The position numbers and the translations under genes were made by a program. From positions 1 through 64,000 of the forward strand of contig CABFPE010000208.1 in NCBI GenBank assembly GCA_900660155.1: a stretch of 64,000 nt of DNA, read 5' to 3'. Positions 14,395-63,248 of this stretch are shown piece after piece; within the stretch, counting starts at the first letter, position 1; each line of letters begins with the position of its first letter. This stretch comes from Hofstenia miamia (Eukaryota; Xenacoelomorpha; Acoela; Hofsteniidae). The notes under the pieces were generated by a model that was not told the origin of the DNA, did not search any database, and was given only the letters and a program-made list of their open reading frames with translations.

Positions 14395-14415
14395 NNNNNN
14401 NNNNNNNNNNNNNNN
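14395..14415. other. Assembly gap (21 N)
   Basis: Run of N. The sequence before it (14219-14394) repeats at 14537-14712 and the sequence after it repeats 13196 onward. Confidence 1.
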
Positions 14416-15539
14416 TATATATATATATTTATTTATTTATAATATGTCGCTATGTACCTACAAAATACTCAAAAAGCGTCCATAGAAACATAACAAAGCG
14501 CCAATGGCGACGAATAAGAAAATATGAGTGGAATTATTATAAAAAAATGCTTTATGACATTGGGGAGTTGTGAATCGCTATATTTATTAAAATTCTAACT
14601 ATGTTTGTGTAATAAACTCTAAGTTTGCCAACTTTCGGCTGAATAATTCATTACATTGTTAAGTAATTACAGAGGTATACTTAGGCTACCAATTTTCAAT
14701 AAAATTTATCTTTCTTCTAAAACAGTGTTTTTAAAAGTAGTCTCTACAACGATTGCCACCACAGTGGGCGTGATTATCATGTCATCATTACATTTTTTAA
14801 CAACAAAAAAAAACAGAAACTATTTGAAAAAAAATTGTGACACGTCATAATTTGTAACAATAGGCGAATTGAAGTGAAAAAAGAAATGCTTCTTGACATT
14901 TATTGCATTGTTAGTTAGTTGGCCTTTAATTTCATTTTCACACTGCTTGCAAAATTTTGTCTATGCAACTACTATGGCCATACACTGCTACTGATCATAT
15001 ACAGTGTTGCAAATTTTTCCGGAATAAAAATCAAATTCAAATTTATATCCTGTTTTAGAATAACATTGGCACAATATTTTGAACCCCACTGCATAGTCAT
15101 TTAAATGATCTAAGACTTTTCTTATTTGAGAAGTTTGATTGTTTAAGGATTTTTATTAAAAGGCAAGGAAAAACCTAATTCTTCAAATCTTTCAAGGTAA
15201 TATATTTGCAATATATAGAACACCATCTTCAGGATCACAAAAATAGTGGAGAAAATGATAACTTATAAATTTCTTCTCAAAGTATACGCTCATCAATTAT
15301 TATGTGAAACATTTTTTATCTATTAAATGAATATATATTTGGATTTCATGAATAACAATGCTTTTGAGAAATTTTCAAATTTAGCCCCACTCAGAAATAT
15401 TTCAATTGTGTTTTGATCATCATTTGTATTATTATGAAATGAAATGAAATATCTATATTTAGAGTTGCTTTTTACAATATCAAATACTGCTTACAACTTT
15501 TAATAGCGTCAAACAATAGACATAAAGGAACAAAACACA

Positions 15540-16680
15540 TACAAAGATTATATTTATAAATAATTAAAATTACTAGCTTGTGCGATAGCAAATTTAAGGT
15601 AGATGGGATCTATTGAATAATCACTATTATAAAATTTAAAACTTCGCCATTTGTATTCAAGCCTTTCCTTTGTATAACTACAGAAGTATTTTTTAATTTC
15701 GTTGTTGAATACTCTTAATTTATTTATTTGTTTTATTGATTTAGGTAAATTACTCCATATATTTATTGATGTGTTGAGAAATGAATTTTTCATTATTTTC
15801 TTGTTATATGGAAGAGACCTAATTTTTAGTATTCTATGATTATGTCTAAGCAATATTTTAGAGGATAGAAAGTTTGATTTGTGGTATGGAACAATAGTAT
15901 TAAATATTTTAAAAAAAAGTAGTTAATATATTTTTATAAATAATGCATTGTTGATTTAGAAATGTTTTTGTTAATTTCTTGATTTCTGTATTTCTGTTAT
16001 AAATATGATTAACTGCTATTTTTATAGCTCATTTTATTTGCACATTGAATTTATTCAAAAGTTGTTGATTTATGTCGGTATACAGTGTGTTTCCATAATT
16101 AAAGTGGCTTAGTATTAATGTGTGAATTAATTGAATATTTGCTGTGGTTGGAAGCTGTTGTGATACATTGCTAAGAGCCTATATTGAAGTTGCCATTTTC
16201 TTAATAATACTAGATATTTGTTTTGTAAAATTAATTGAGAATAGAAAATGATACCTAAATATTTAAAGAATTAACTTGTTCTATGTATGTTTCATTAAAT
16301 GTTAATTTAAATTGTGAACTTTTTGTGGAATTATTGTTAGATTTTGGTCTAATTAGGCAAAATTGAGTTTTAAATGGGTTTATTCTTAGTTTTAGTGAAG
16401 CAAAATATTGTGCAAGAAGAGTGCAATTTTTTTCGAGAAATTTTATAGACTTATGTGAACTAAATAGCACAGTATCATCAGCATATTGTATAACATTACA
16501 TTTGTTATGATTTTGAGAGACCAAGTTGGGATAATGGGGGGACCACTAGATTTGTATTTTAAAGATTGAATAGATTTGATAATTTCAAACTTAGTTACGA
16601 ATCTGAAAGAGAAAGGCGGGGCTATAGGTTGAACTTGATTGATCTTAAAGGGAGTATTTACTCCCTTATTAACACTTATT
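15540..16680 (-). mobile_element. LINE copy 2 (jockey/CR1-like), internally deleted
   Basis: Minus-strand non-LTR retrotransposon related to the copy at 17.5-19.5 kb. From its upstream side: pre-RT sequence (about 16640-16530, SSGP then PTW), then directly the RT catalytic box (CNVIQYADDTVLF, about 16490) and thumb (16255-16524 frame), then the C-terminal tail ending at 15554. The palm and fingers between PTW and YADD, about 160 codons in the sister copy, are missing, so the copy cannot encode an active RT. Further stops and shifts occur. Confidence 0.75.
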
Positions 16681-16689
16681 AAAGCTCAC

Positions 16690-17170
16690 ATTCAGAAAAT
16701 AGCATTTCATAGCTTGAGAATTATTGTCATTATGTTGTCAGTGAAGGATTTTTGCAGCATTTTCAATATTTTGTTCAAGAAATGCAATATCTTAATTGCT
16801 TAGCATTAGGTCTTCCTCCAAATCACTGTCATCTTGCACTTCATGCACTTCCAATTGAGAAGCATGTCTATTAAGTGGCATTATCTAGAATATTGACAGA
16901 ACTCATTAAAAATTAATTAATTACCTAAAATTTCAAGCATTTTAATTTAAATAGTGATGATTAAAATAAATCAACAAATTTATTTCTAAACGCTCAAAGG
17001 GGAAACAATTGTATAGAGATGCAATTTCTAAGTTTATAAAGCACATAATTAAATCTGATATACTCAGAAATATAATAAGAGTGCTAAGCTGAAAATTTGT
17101 ACAAACATTTTATTTAGAAATTTCACATGGGAATAGCAATAGATGAAGATATAAAATAAATTGTAAGCAA
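16690..17170. other. Unassigned interval upstream of LINE copy 2
   Basis: On the minus strand a short open stretch begins MPLNRHASQLEV at about 16880 and continues acidic (QDDSDLEEDLML) before a stop. It could be the N-terminus of a decayed DNA transposon, but no family is recognisable. Confidence 0.35.
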
Positions 17171-17174
17171 TGTC

Positions 17175-17265
17175 AATGCGTAACCAGACTAGAGATAGAT
17201 CCAGGAATTTTACTTAGAGCAATGCGTAACCAGACTAGAGATAGATCCAGGAATTTTACTTAGAG
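17175..17265. repeat. 46-bp tandem duplication
   Basis: The unit starting aatgcgtaaccagacta occurs at 17175 and again at 17221 with no difference I can see. It is a simple tandem duplication, either recent or from assembly. Confidence 0.9.
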
Positions 17266-17459
17266 GGGCATGCAGTGTTAAAAATTTTTAAATACATGTA
17301 ATATCCACGTTAAACAAATGTAGAAGAAAAAGAAGAAAAATCTATATTCAGAAATTGTTGTAACAATAAATAGAAATACTGATAACAAATTCTGAAAGCG
17401 TCAAGAAAGTAATACAATATTAAACAAAACAAAAGAAAACAACGAATATTTGCAAATAA

Positions 17460-19520
17460 AATGTGGTTAACTTGTGCTATGACGATTGCTAGTTTCTATT
17501 AATAGAGTAATCAGGATTATAAAATTTATAACCTCGCCATTTCAGTTTTTTTATATTATAAGTGCAAAAATATTTTTTAATATTCATTTTAAAGTTTTTT
17601 AATTTACTTATTTGTTTAATATATTTTGGTAATTCATTCCACATATTTATAGCTGTGTTTAGAAATGAATTTTTCATTATTCGTTTCTTATACCTAATAG
17701 GTTGAATTATGTGTGTTCTTTTATTTTGTTTATTGACTAATTTTGCAGCAAGAAAGTCATTTTTGTAATATGGGAAGGTATTGTTAACTATTTTGAAGAA
17801 CGTCGTTAAGACATTTATATGGATGTAACATTGCGGATGTAAAAATAATTTGAAATTTTTCTATATTCATTATTCTTATTAAAGCTATGATTATTTACTG
17901 CTACTTTGATAGCCCAATTTAGTTGCACTTGGAATTTCCTGAGAAATTTTTGGTTTATATCTGTGTAGAGTATATTGGCATAGTTAAAATGACTTAATAT
18001 TAGAGCATATATTAATTGAATTTTTGCTTTAGTTGGAAGTTTTTGAGAAATTAAGTTAATTGCTTTAATCGATATGGCCATTTTTCTAATAACATGATTT
18101 AGTTGCTCTTCAAAATTTAGATGTATGTCAAAAATTATTCCGAGGTACTTAAAAGACTCAACCTGTTTTATTTGAATGCCGTTGAAATTAAGTTTGTATC
18201 TTGAAGTATCAGTAGATTTAGTTTTTGATTTAACAATACACAATTGAGTTTTTAGTGGATTTACTCTTAGTTTTATAGAGGCAAAATATTTAGCAAGAGA
18301 AGCACAGTTTGTTTCGAGAGTTTGAACCGCTTTTTCGGGAAATTTATTAGAATGAAATAATATTGTGTCATCTGCATATTGTATAACGTCACATGTTACT
18401 TGCTCGGACAAATCATTTATGTAAATATTAAATAATAACGGACCCAAAATTGTACCCTGTGGAACCCCATTTTTAGTGCATACCCAATCTGAAAAAAATT
18501 CATTAATTTTACCTCTTTGCATGCGATTGTATAAGTAACTGGAGATAAGACCTATGCTGTCATTAGAAAAACCTAGAAATTTAATTTTTTGTAGTAAGAT
18601 ACTGCGGTCTATGGAATCGAAAGCTTTCGAGAGGTCTAAGCAAGCAATTGCTGAGTATTCATTATCATTTATTGTTGATCGCCATTTTTCTGTAGCTTGT
18701 ATTAAAGCGTCGCTCGTAGAAATACCTTTACGAAAACCATATTGTGTTTTGGAGTAGAGATCATGTTTACAAAGATGTTCGTTAATTTGATTAAAAAGAA
18801 TTCGTTCAAAAATTTTGCTGATTGGAGAAGTGATCGAAATGGGTCTATAATTTTCGCAATCTTCGGGATCATTTCTTTTAAATAATGGTGTTATATTTGC
18901 CAATTTTAATTCATCTGGAAAAAAGGAGTGTTTTATACAATTATTTAAAATGTAGCATATTGGTTCAGTTATTAAGTCACCTGAGAGTTTTAGGAGCCAT
19001 GTTGGTATTAGAGAGGGTCCACTGGATTTATTTTTTAAACATTTTATCGACTTTATGATTTCATATTTTGTTGCAAAACGAAAAGAGAAAGAGATTGGAG
19101 TTCCTTTGGGTTTATCAAGGCAAAAAGGTACATTCATACCATGGTAGTTTCTTAAATTTAGGAAAACTTCATTGAAAGCATTGCAGATTTCCTTCTTATT
19201 TGTAATGGATTTATCTTTATAGTATATTCTTTCTATTTCTTCGGTTCGCATGTTTTTTCTATTTAGCAAATTGTTAACAAATTCCCACTTATTTTTTTGG
19301 GAAGAAAGACTTTGATACTGAAAACGGGAATAATTATTATTGCTTTCCTTACAGCAATATTACATAAATTTCGTGCAGATTTATAAGCATTATGATTTTC
19401 CAGTGCTTGGGAATTTAAGTATTTTTTCCATTTCTGTTTCTAAATTTGGATTAAGTCGATGCATTTAGAATCAATCCATGGCTTTGAAACAATATTTTGA
19501 GTTTTTTTTTGGCATATTCG
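17460..19520 (-). mobile_element. Non-LTR retrotransposon (jockey/CR1-like LINE), 5'-truncated
   Basis: The 484-codon frame at 19269-17815 encodes a reverse transcriptase. Visible motifs: FPDELKLANITPLFK, ENYRPIS, QYGFRKG, ACLDLSKAFDSID, NGVPQGTILGPLLF, the catalytic box QYADDTILF and the thumb motif ESFKYLGI. Upstream sequence (KPWIDSKC, about 19490) fits the region between endonuclease and RT, but the endonuclease is missing, as is usual for 5'-truncated LINEs. One frame change near 17815 separates the RT from its C-terminal tail (17677-17489). The copy is otherwise open and so fairly young compared with its neighbours. Confidence 0.88.
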
Positions 19521-19599
19521 GATGAAAGAATATGTGCTATAATAATAGATATATAAAGATAAGTACAAAATTTATTTTCAAATCAATACAATTACGTTN

Positions 19600-19857
19600 T
19601 CAGTTATTAAGTCACCTGAGAGTTTTAGGAGCCATGTTGGTATTAGAGAGGGTCCACTGGATTTATTTTTTAAACATTTTATCGACTTTATGATTTCATA
19701 TTTTGTTGCAAAACGAAAAGAGAAAGAGATTGGAGTTCCTTTGGGTTTATCAAGGCAAAAAGGTACATTCATACCGTTGTAGTTTCCTAAATTTAGGAAA
19801 ACTTCATTGAAAGCATTGCAGATTTCCTTCTTATTTGTAATGGATTTATCTTTATAG
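19600..19857 (-). repeat. Duplicate of LINE segment 18965-19222, bracketed by N
   Basis: This 258-bp block copies 18965-19222 with about three substitutions and lies between single unresolved bases (19599 and 19858). The flank at about 19544-19598 is also repeated at 19859-19914. It looks like a second haplotype piece spliced in by the assembler. Confidence 0.85.
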
Positions 19858-19914
19858 NATAGATATATAAAGATAAGTACAAAATTTATTTTCAAATCAA
19901 TACAATTACGTTTA

Positions 19915-20380
19915 ATAAGCGTACTCAATGTATTTATTTACTCCAAATAGAAGTAAATAATAGCAAGTTTTCAAATTGTGATTTTCTATGTATAATTTTG
20001 TTGTCAATTATTAAGTATCTATGGAAATTTTAACAAATGGATACAAATTGCAAATATATATTAGTGTGTACCAGAAAGCCTTAAAGGACTAAACTTTAAT
20101 AAACAATCTAAACAATTCAATAAAATTGAATTTGTGAAATTAATTGAGCTTTTAGCGATCAGAAAAATTTATCATATTTTTTCAAAACTATCATTGAACA
20201 TAATAGTTTATATACAAATCCTGGCTGAAGTGGGGCCATAAATGTTTACTAATTTGGCATCAATTTGCATTTATATTATCAGATTATTCTGCAGCTTGTA
20301 TTGAACAAGCCACTGCAGGCTATTACTTTTGTTTTGATTTTGTTGTTGTTCCAAAGACATTATGGTTTATAAAAGAAGCA
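19915..20380. other. AT-rich spacer
   Basis: No coding, RNA or repeat feature that I can support. Confidence 0.5.
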
Positions 20381-21110
20381 ATGAGAATCACAAGTAAACC
20401 ACGATATATATTAAATCAATGCATTAATTAAGGTGTTTTTCCAGAGGAATTGAAAATTGCAGAAATAATACCTATATACAAAAAAGTTATATTGATGAAG
20501 CTACTAATTACAGACCAATCTATCAATTATAAGTAAAATATTTGAAAGAATTTTATATAACTAAATGAATGATATTTCGAAAAATATCAAATAAGATCTC
20601 TAAATTTGGATTTATCAAGAATATGTCTACGAATAATGCATTAATTTTTGTTTTAGACGATTGGAGAAATCATATACAGTAGAGAAAGGTATTTATATCT
20701 TATCATTAGATCTATCTAAAGCATTTAATTCAATAGATCATGAAATAATAATTAAAAAGTTAAGACATATATACAACTTTAATGAATATGCAACTAAGTT
20801 ATTAACTAATAAACAACAATACGTAAAATTAAACAATGAAATCTCTAATAAACTTATAACTAATACAGGAATACCTCAAGGCTAAGTTCTAAGGCCATTA
20901 ATATTCAATATTTATGTTAATGGCATCAATTTTAATGAAAACATAAAATGTGTCCAATATGCCGAAGACACCCTGCTGTATTCAACCAACTATTGTGATT
21001 TATTAAGCGCACTACAAACTGCAATACTATACTTTGAAAAAATAAAATGATTTATGGTTTTAATGAATTGTAACAAGACTGAAAAATTAATGTTAAAAGC
21101 AATATACACA
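20380..21110 (+). mobile_element. LINE RT fragment, plus strand
   Basis: A second type of non-LTR RT on the opposite strand. Upstream EELKIAEIIPIYKK (about 20440), then LDLSKAFNSIDHEIIIKK and NTGIPQG (20661-20885), then VQYAEDTLLYSTN (about 20953-20991). The catalytic box reads YAED instead of YADD, and several stops and shifts interrupt it. Similarity ends abruptly near 21110, where the CCAAT/CRE block begins. Confidence 0.75.
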
Positions 21111-21114
21111 GTAG

Positions 21115-21290
21115 TATAGAGAGACTCGAAGTTTGTGCCACCTTTTTCTGATTGGTCCAGAGGTGGGTCGTAGGAGGTTCCACTTTTTTGTGATTGGTCG
21201 AGAGGGTTGGCCTTTGACCTGAAACGCCGTGGATATTGCCGATGGTGTTGTACTGACGTCATGCATGTACTTTTACTAGTTTTTGTGTTA
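21115..21290 (-). promoter_or_regulatory. Promoter-like block: CRE plus two CCAAT boxes
   Basis: A GC-richer block in AT-rich surroundings. It has a full palindromic CRE TGACGTCA (21254-21261) and two CCAAT boxes in the same flanking context (tgattggtc at 21149-21157 and 21191-21199, i.e. GACCAATCA on the minus strand), 42 bp apart. A weak TATA-like ctatactac follows on the minus strand near 21120-21110. The order CRE, CCAAT, CCAAT would fit minus-strand transcription, but no gene follows. It could also be the promoter of a transposable element. Confidence 0.35.
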
Positions 21291-21318
21291 TTTATGTGGC
21301 CTAATTTAGTTTGCATTA

Positions 21319-21423
21319 ACTTACATTTTTTTTAGTTTTACTTTCCCACATTACCTTACATTTTTTTAGTTTTACTTTCCCACATTAACTTACATTTTTT
21401 TAGTTTATATGTATTAATTTTCC
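21319..21423. repeat. Three tandem copies of a ~35-bp unit
   Basis: Units starting acttacattttttt or accttacattttttt at 21319, 21353 and 21388, each followed by tagttt and, in the first two, actttcccacatta. The third unit has diverged. Confidence 0.85.
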
Positions 21424-22440
21424 ACATATACATACTTGTTTAAAAAGTGGAATCGAAAAATATTTCCAAGTAAGAATAAATATTAATAATAATATTTAAT
21501 AAACGTACGTGGTATAACCCACATACGTGTTTAAGACAAGACAAAAATGTAATTTATTCTACACTTTGCTTATAATGATCATACATATCGTACTATTAAA
21601 TTTGTCTATTGGGCTAGTTTATCATCATTGTTGTTGGGGGAATTCTGTAGGAAACAAACGCAATGTGCATTTACACATTATGAATTTCAAACGGTAGCAT
21701 CTAAATTAATGGTTAATATACAAGTCAAACGAGATGACATTCACAATATAAAACACATGACAATTAAATGTTTAAACAAATTCAATTAAAAATTAACAAA
21801 CAAACGACGTTTCTATAAAGCCTTTGATAAATTTAACATCGGACAGTAAATTCGCAGAAATTTATTAAAATAAAATTGTTTTAAAAGAAATATTTGTAAA
21901 ACTAACTAGAGATAATATTGTTAAAAATCAAAAACAATATCTGAGATTTAATTATAAAAATAGCTTACCAAAAAGTTTGAAATCTTTCAGAGTCTTTGTT
22001 TTAACAATGTGAATTTCCAGTATGCTGGCTCTGTATATTGATACGTGCAGAAAGTTATATGCTTCATAGACAATGTCAATATAGTTTATCTATGGCCACA
22101 CTAAAATTCCATTATATCTCTCTACAGACAAAGCGTAATTTGTTATCTATTGTTCAACTGTCAAATGTATCTATTCATAGAGATTGATATCTACCACCCA
22201 TGAAATCACTTTACAATTAAATAAAGCACTTTCACATCATATAAAACTAGAATTTTTCAGAATTTGATTTATTACTATCGTAAATTTGTTATTAATTCAA
22301 AACATTTAAAAATAACAAACAACTTATTTTACATTTTGAAAAATTGTTTATACTTAAATTTCATCAGTGTCTTTAATATTAAGAGTTAAATAAATACTAA
22401 GAGTACCATTGAAATGAATGAACTCACCATTCGATGTATG
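21424..22440. other. AT-rich spacer
   Basis: Apart from the repeat at 21635-21790 I see no gene or RNA here. Confidence 0.5.
21635..21790 (-). repeat. Interspersed repeat, copy 2
   Basis: Inverted partner of the repeat at 10775-10925. On the minus strand it shares aattgtcatgtgttttata and gaaattcataatgtg in the same order and spacing. The similarity fades on both sides. Confidence 0.7.
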
Positions 22441-23470
22441 GAAGCTAATTGTAATTTCTAACTTGTAGATAAAACTTTCCTTGAAATTCACAAAGGGTGT
22501 TTTTTGTGCAGAGTAAAATCAAAGTTTTCAAGGTTTCATAGTCTAAGCTTAATAGTTTGATGTTATATTCTTTCAATAATGATATTGCATATTCAACAGC
22601 ATCAACTAAAGGAACTTTGGTATATAAGCTTTTAACATCAAGTGAATATAATCGATATTGATCGGCTGTTTTCGTTTTTCAGTCTTTTAAAACTGATTCT
22701 ACACGGCAATTTATTCGGCTTTCTGGCAAATTAGATAATACTGTATTGAGAAGTTTTGATAATTTTTCATATATCGATCCATTATTTGATGCAATTGGTC
22801 TTAAAGGTATGTTAGCTTTATGTACTTTTGCTAGTCCATACATACGACATGCAAATCCACCACTAGATTTTATATTCTCATACATTGTTTTATTTATTTT
22901 ATTTTGACTCAGTAATCTACGTAACACTGCATTGAATCTATTCTCCATTATAATAGGTGCAACGTTCTTGGCATTTTTTGGGATATTGAAGCTTTCAAAT
23001 TCATCTTCATTTAAGATTTTAAACATTTTCTCACAATAATCATTTTCTAACATAATTACAAAACCATTACCTTTCTCAAATCGAACAGCTTTTAACTTAC
23101 TATCTTTAAAAAGGTCTTAATATTAAATATTTTGAGGTAGTGTCTATTTAATAGATTGTGAATCTATGATATCATCGCTTTGGAGAGCTTCATTTTCAAT
23201 ATATTTGTGAGGACTCTTTTTTTATGGATGAGGCAAATTTTTTAGATTCAGAAAAAATTTTAACTTGTTAAAGTTTGCTCTTACATGTTGGGTAAGTTCT
23301 TTCTCTAAAAGTTCTATAATTTCAATTGGAATATTTATATTAAATATTTTGATAGTGTTTTCGATGTTAAATGAGTGTCCATCTTTTTTTCACCAACCAT
23401 TCAACTTGTTTAATATCCTTATTTTTAATCATTTTGGTTATTTGATGTATTGATAGGTCAAAGCACTAGA
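22440..23470 (-). mobile_element. Penelope-like retroelement, RT fragment
   Basis: The frame 23053-22679 has the Penelope-type motif YGLAKVHKANIPLRPIASNN followed by LSKLLNTVL. Beyond a single stop in the same frame comes SLDVKSLYTKVPLVDAVEYA, the LDVKSLYT motif of Penelope RTs. The YVDD part and the GIY-YIG endonuclease are not present here. Sequence upstream to about 23470 fits the poorly conserved N-terminal part. The fragment is truncated at both ends. Confidence 0.8.
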
Positions 23471-23878
23471 AGTTATTGATGGGGTACTCCACATTAGAAA
23501 GTGAAACAAAGAATTCCAATTATTCATACCTGAATTCGGGTAGAAAAAACTATTCTATTTTGCATATAGATTTCCTGAAAAATCAATTGAAAAACTTTCA
23601 TAGACTCGAATTAAAGTGTATTTATAAATTAGTAGTTATCAGTATCATTATACATATATTGTTAAAGAAATTTACGAATAGAATTTTTTTCTTCATGCAT
23701 TTAATAAATTTCTACTAGAATTTCGGTTTTTACAAAAAGTTCCACAAAATATTATTAAATTTAATTTACGAATAATTATTAAATCTATTTTCCATTCTAA
23801 TTTAATTGTAATTTCCAAGCGTTGGTTATCTTGATCTAATAATCTTATTGATGTGCATTTTCTTAGTTAAGGACTTCA
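23471..23878. other. Downstream flank of the ABCC10-like gene
   Basis: AT-rich; it may include the 3' UTR. No other feature is supported. Confidence 0.4.
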
Positions 23879-23884
23879 TTTATT
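23879..23884 (-). promoter_or_regulatory. Possible polyadenylation signal AATAAA
   Basis: The plus strand reads tttatt here, AATAAA on the coding strand, 16 bases after the ABCC10-like stop. That would make a very short 3' UTR, and in AT-rich DNA the motif is frequent by chance, so this is only a candidate. Confidence 0.3.
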
Positions 23885-23899
23885 TGAAATTAAATGAGT

Positions 23900-61484
<37,585 letters not shown>

Positions 61485-62080
61485 CTAGAATATAAACCCA
61501 CATTATTGAAATACATATAATATATATGTTCTTTGACAGTTGGTTATTGAAAATTTGGGAAAATGCCTACATTTTTTCACATGTTTGTACTCAATAAGAA
61601 ATATGTTATATTTGTCAAAGATTGAAGAATGACATCATCTTAATGATCACGTCATACCTTTAAATTCAATAATTTTTGTAACAATTCTTGCAGCGCAAAA
61701 TATCTGACTTGCTGATGATTTATTACATTTTACAAACAGAACCATACTTGGCGCATCCCATAGTTATTTTCATTTGAAGCGTAGGCATCTCATTTTGTTT
61801 TGTTACAAATTTAAGGATATGCAATTTATTTGGTAAATTCTTGCATATAAAAATTTTATCTACAAAAATGAAAATAAGTACAGAAAATATGAAATTTTAT
61901 GTCATCACAGAGGTACGTGATGGAGTATATGCTGTGAGATATGGAGGAAGCATCACATGCGTGAGACGAACACGGTCAAATATTAAGTGCAGATAGTGAA
62001 ACAGATATCCAGTTCATTTTTCTTATGAAAGGTGGCGCATTTAGGACTTTTTATTATCGTGAGCTGTATCTAATTCTAGG
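61485..62080. other. Intron upstream of the first visible exon
   Basis: I searched the minus strand for the preceding ABCC exon (end of the first transmembrane domain) and found no open stretch of that kind. Confidence 0.5.
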
Positions 62081-62085
62081 TTTAA

Positions 62086-62395
62086 CTAGTGATGTGCGGG
62101 CAGAGCTATTTTAATTTTTCACTCATCCGAAAAAAAATACTTTGTTACACGTACCCGAAACTTTTAACCGTATCCACCCATACCAGAGAATAAAGTGTTA
62201 TTTGTTGCTATTAAGCAGACAATTTTCAATATTTCGAATACAATTCACATTCATATTTTTTTTTGAAAAAATCTTATTTAAGATAATCATAATATGGAAT
62301 AAAAAGTACCCGTACCCGATAATAATTATGAGAACCTGCCTGTACCCACGGGTATGGCCCAGTAAAACCAGGTACCCACACCCGCACATCACCAG
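62086..62395. mobile_element. MITE, TIR CTAGTGATGTGCGGG
   Basis: A 310-bp element: left end ctagtgatgtgcggg (62086-62100), right end cccgcacatcaccag (62381-62395), one mismatch over 15. Both flanks read tttaa. The interior has repeated acccgtacccg motifs. The 103-codon frame through it is not a gene. Confidence 0.72.
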
Positions 62396-62933
62396 TTTAA
62401 AGATGCTGTGTACACCTACTCAAATGTACTCGTTTTATTATTCTAACAAATAATTTGTGACATTTGTCTTTTGATTCCATTTTTAAACTAATCTTTAACT
62501 ATTTCCACCAATAATATGTTCCAATACTAGTCTATCTGACCTTAACTCCTAGTGCAGATAAAGAAGCAAATACTTTTATACAAGAATATCTAAGCTCAAT
62601 TTTAAGCTTTTGTCCAAGAACTTAAATTCAAAATTAATAGCTTGACACAAGCGATAAATTGACAAATATATTAGGATAAAATGTCATTCCCATAATACTA
62701 TGTCGTAATTTTAAATCGTAACTAGAAATGTCAGCCACGTTTTTTTCCAAAAAATATCAAAACATTCCAAAAAGATAGTATTTTGTCCATATTGTTGTAA
62801 CTATTTAACGAAAATCCAAAATATTTTACAAGAGAATCTTTGGCTTTAAAGTCATACAGTACTAGTTTAATGTAATTGCAAAATTTTTAAATGATTATTG
62901 TAGCTGAACTAACTTTGAACTTTGAAAGCGCCA
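62182..62933. repeat. 752-bp block, first copy (same as 63249-64000)
   Basis: Identical, as far as I compared, to 63249-64000 (offset 1067). The first copy starts inside the MITE, and the second starts directly after an unresolved base (63248). The second probably reflects an assembly overlap that was not merged. Confidence 0.88.
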
Positions 62934-63248
62934 ATTGTCTAAATAAACATACATATTTAACAATAATATCAAGTAATCCCCAACACTAGAAGTTTTTGGT
63001 TTTCTTATCTAAGATCACCTAAGACCAAAAATTTATTAATTTTCATTGCCAAGATCACACCAATAACAAAAATAGCATTCTTAAAATCAATATTACGAAA
63101 TTTTATATAAATCAACAACATTAGTGAAGAATCCTATGGGGCAATTATTAAAGCAAGTTAGAACATTTATTGTACTGTGGCTCAGTCAAAGAGCTGTGAG
63201 GAAGGGGGTTGCCAAATCACCTCTTCCCTATTCGGCTGCCAGATCTCN

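Noticed and set aside
62142-62453. 103-codon frame repeated at 63209-63520
   Set aside because: Lies in a MITE; the second copy is only the duplicated assembly block.
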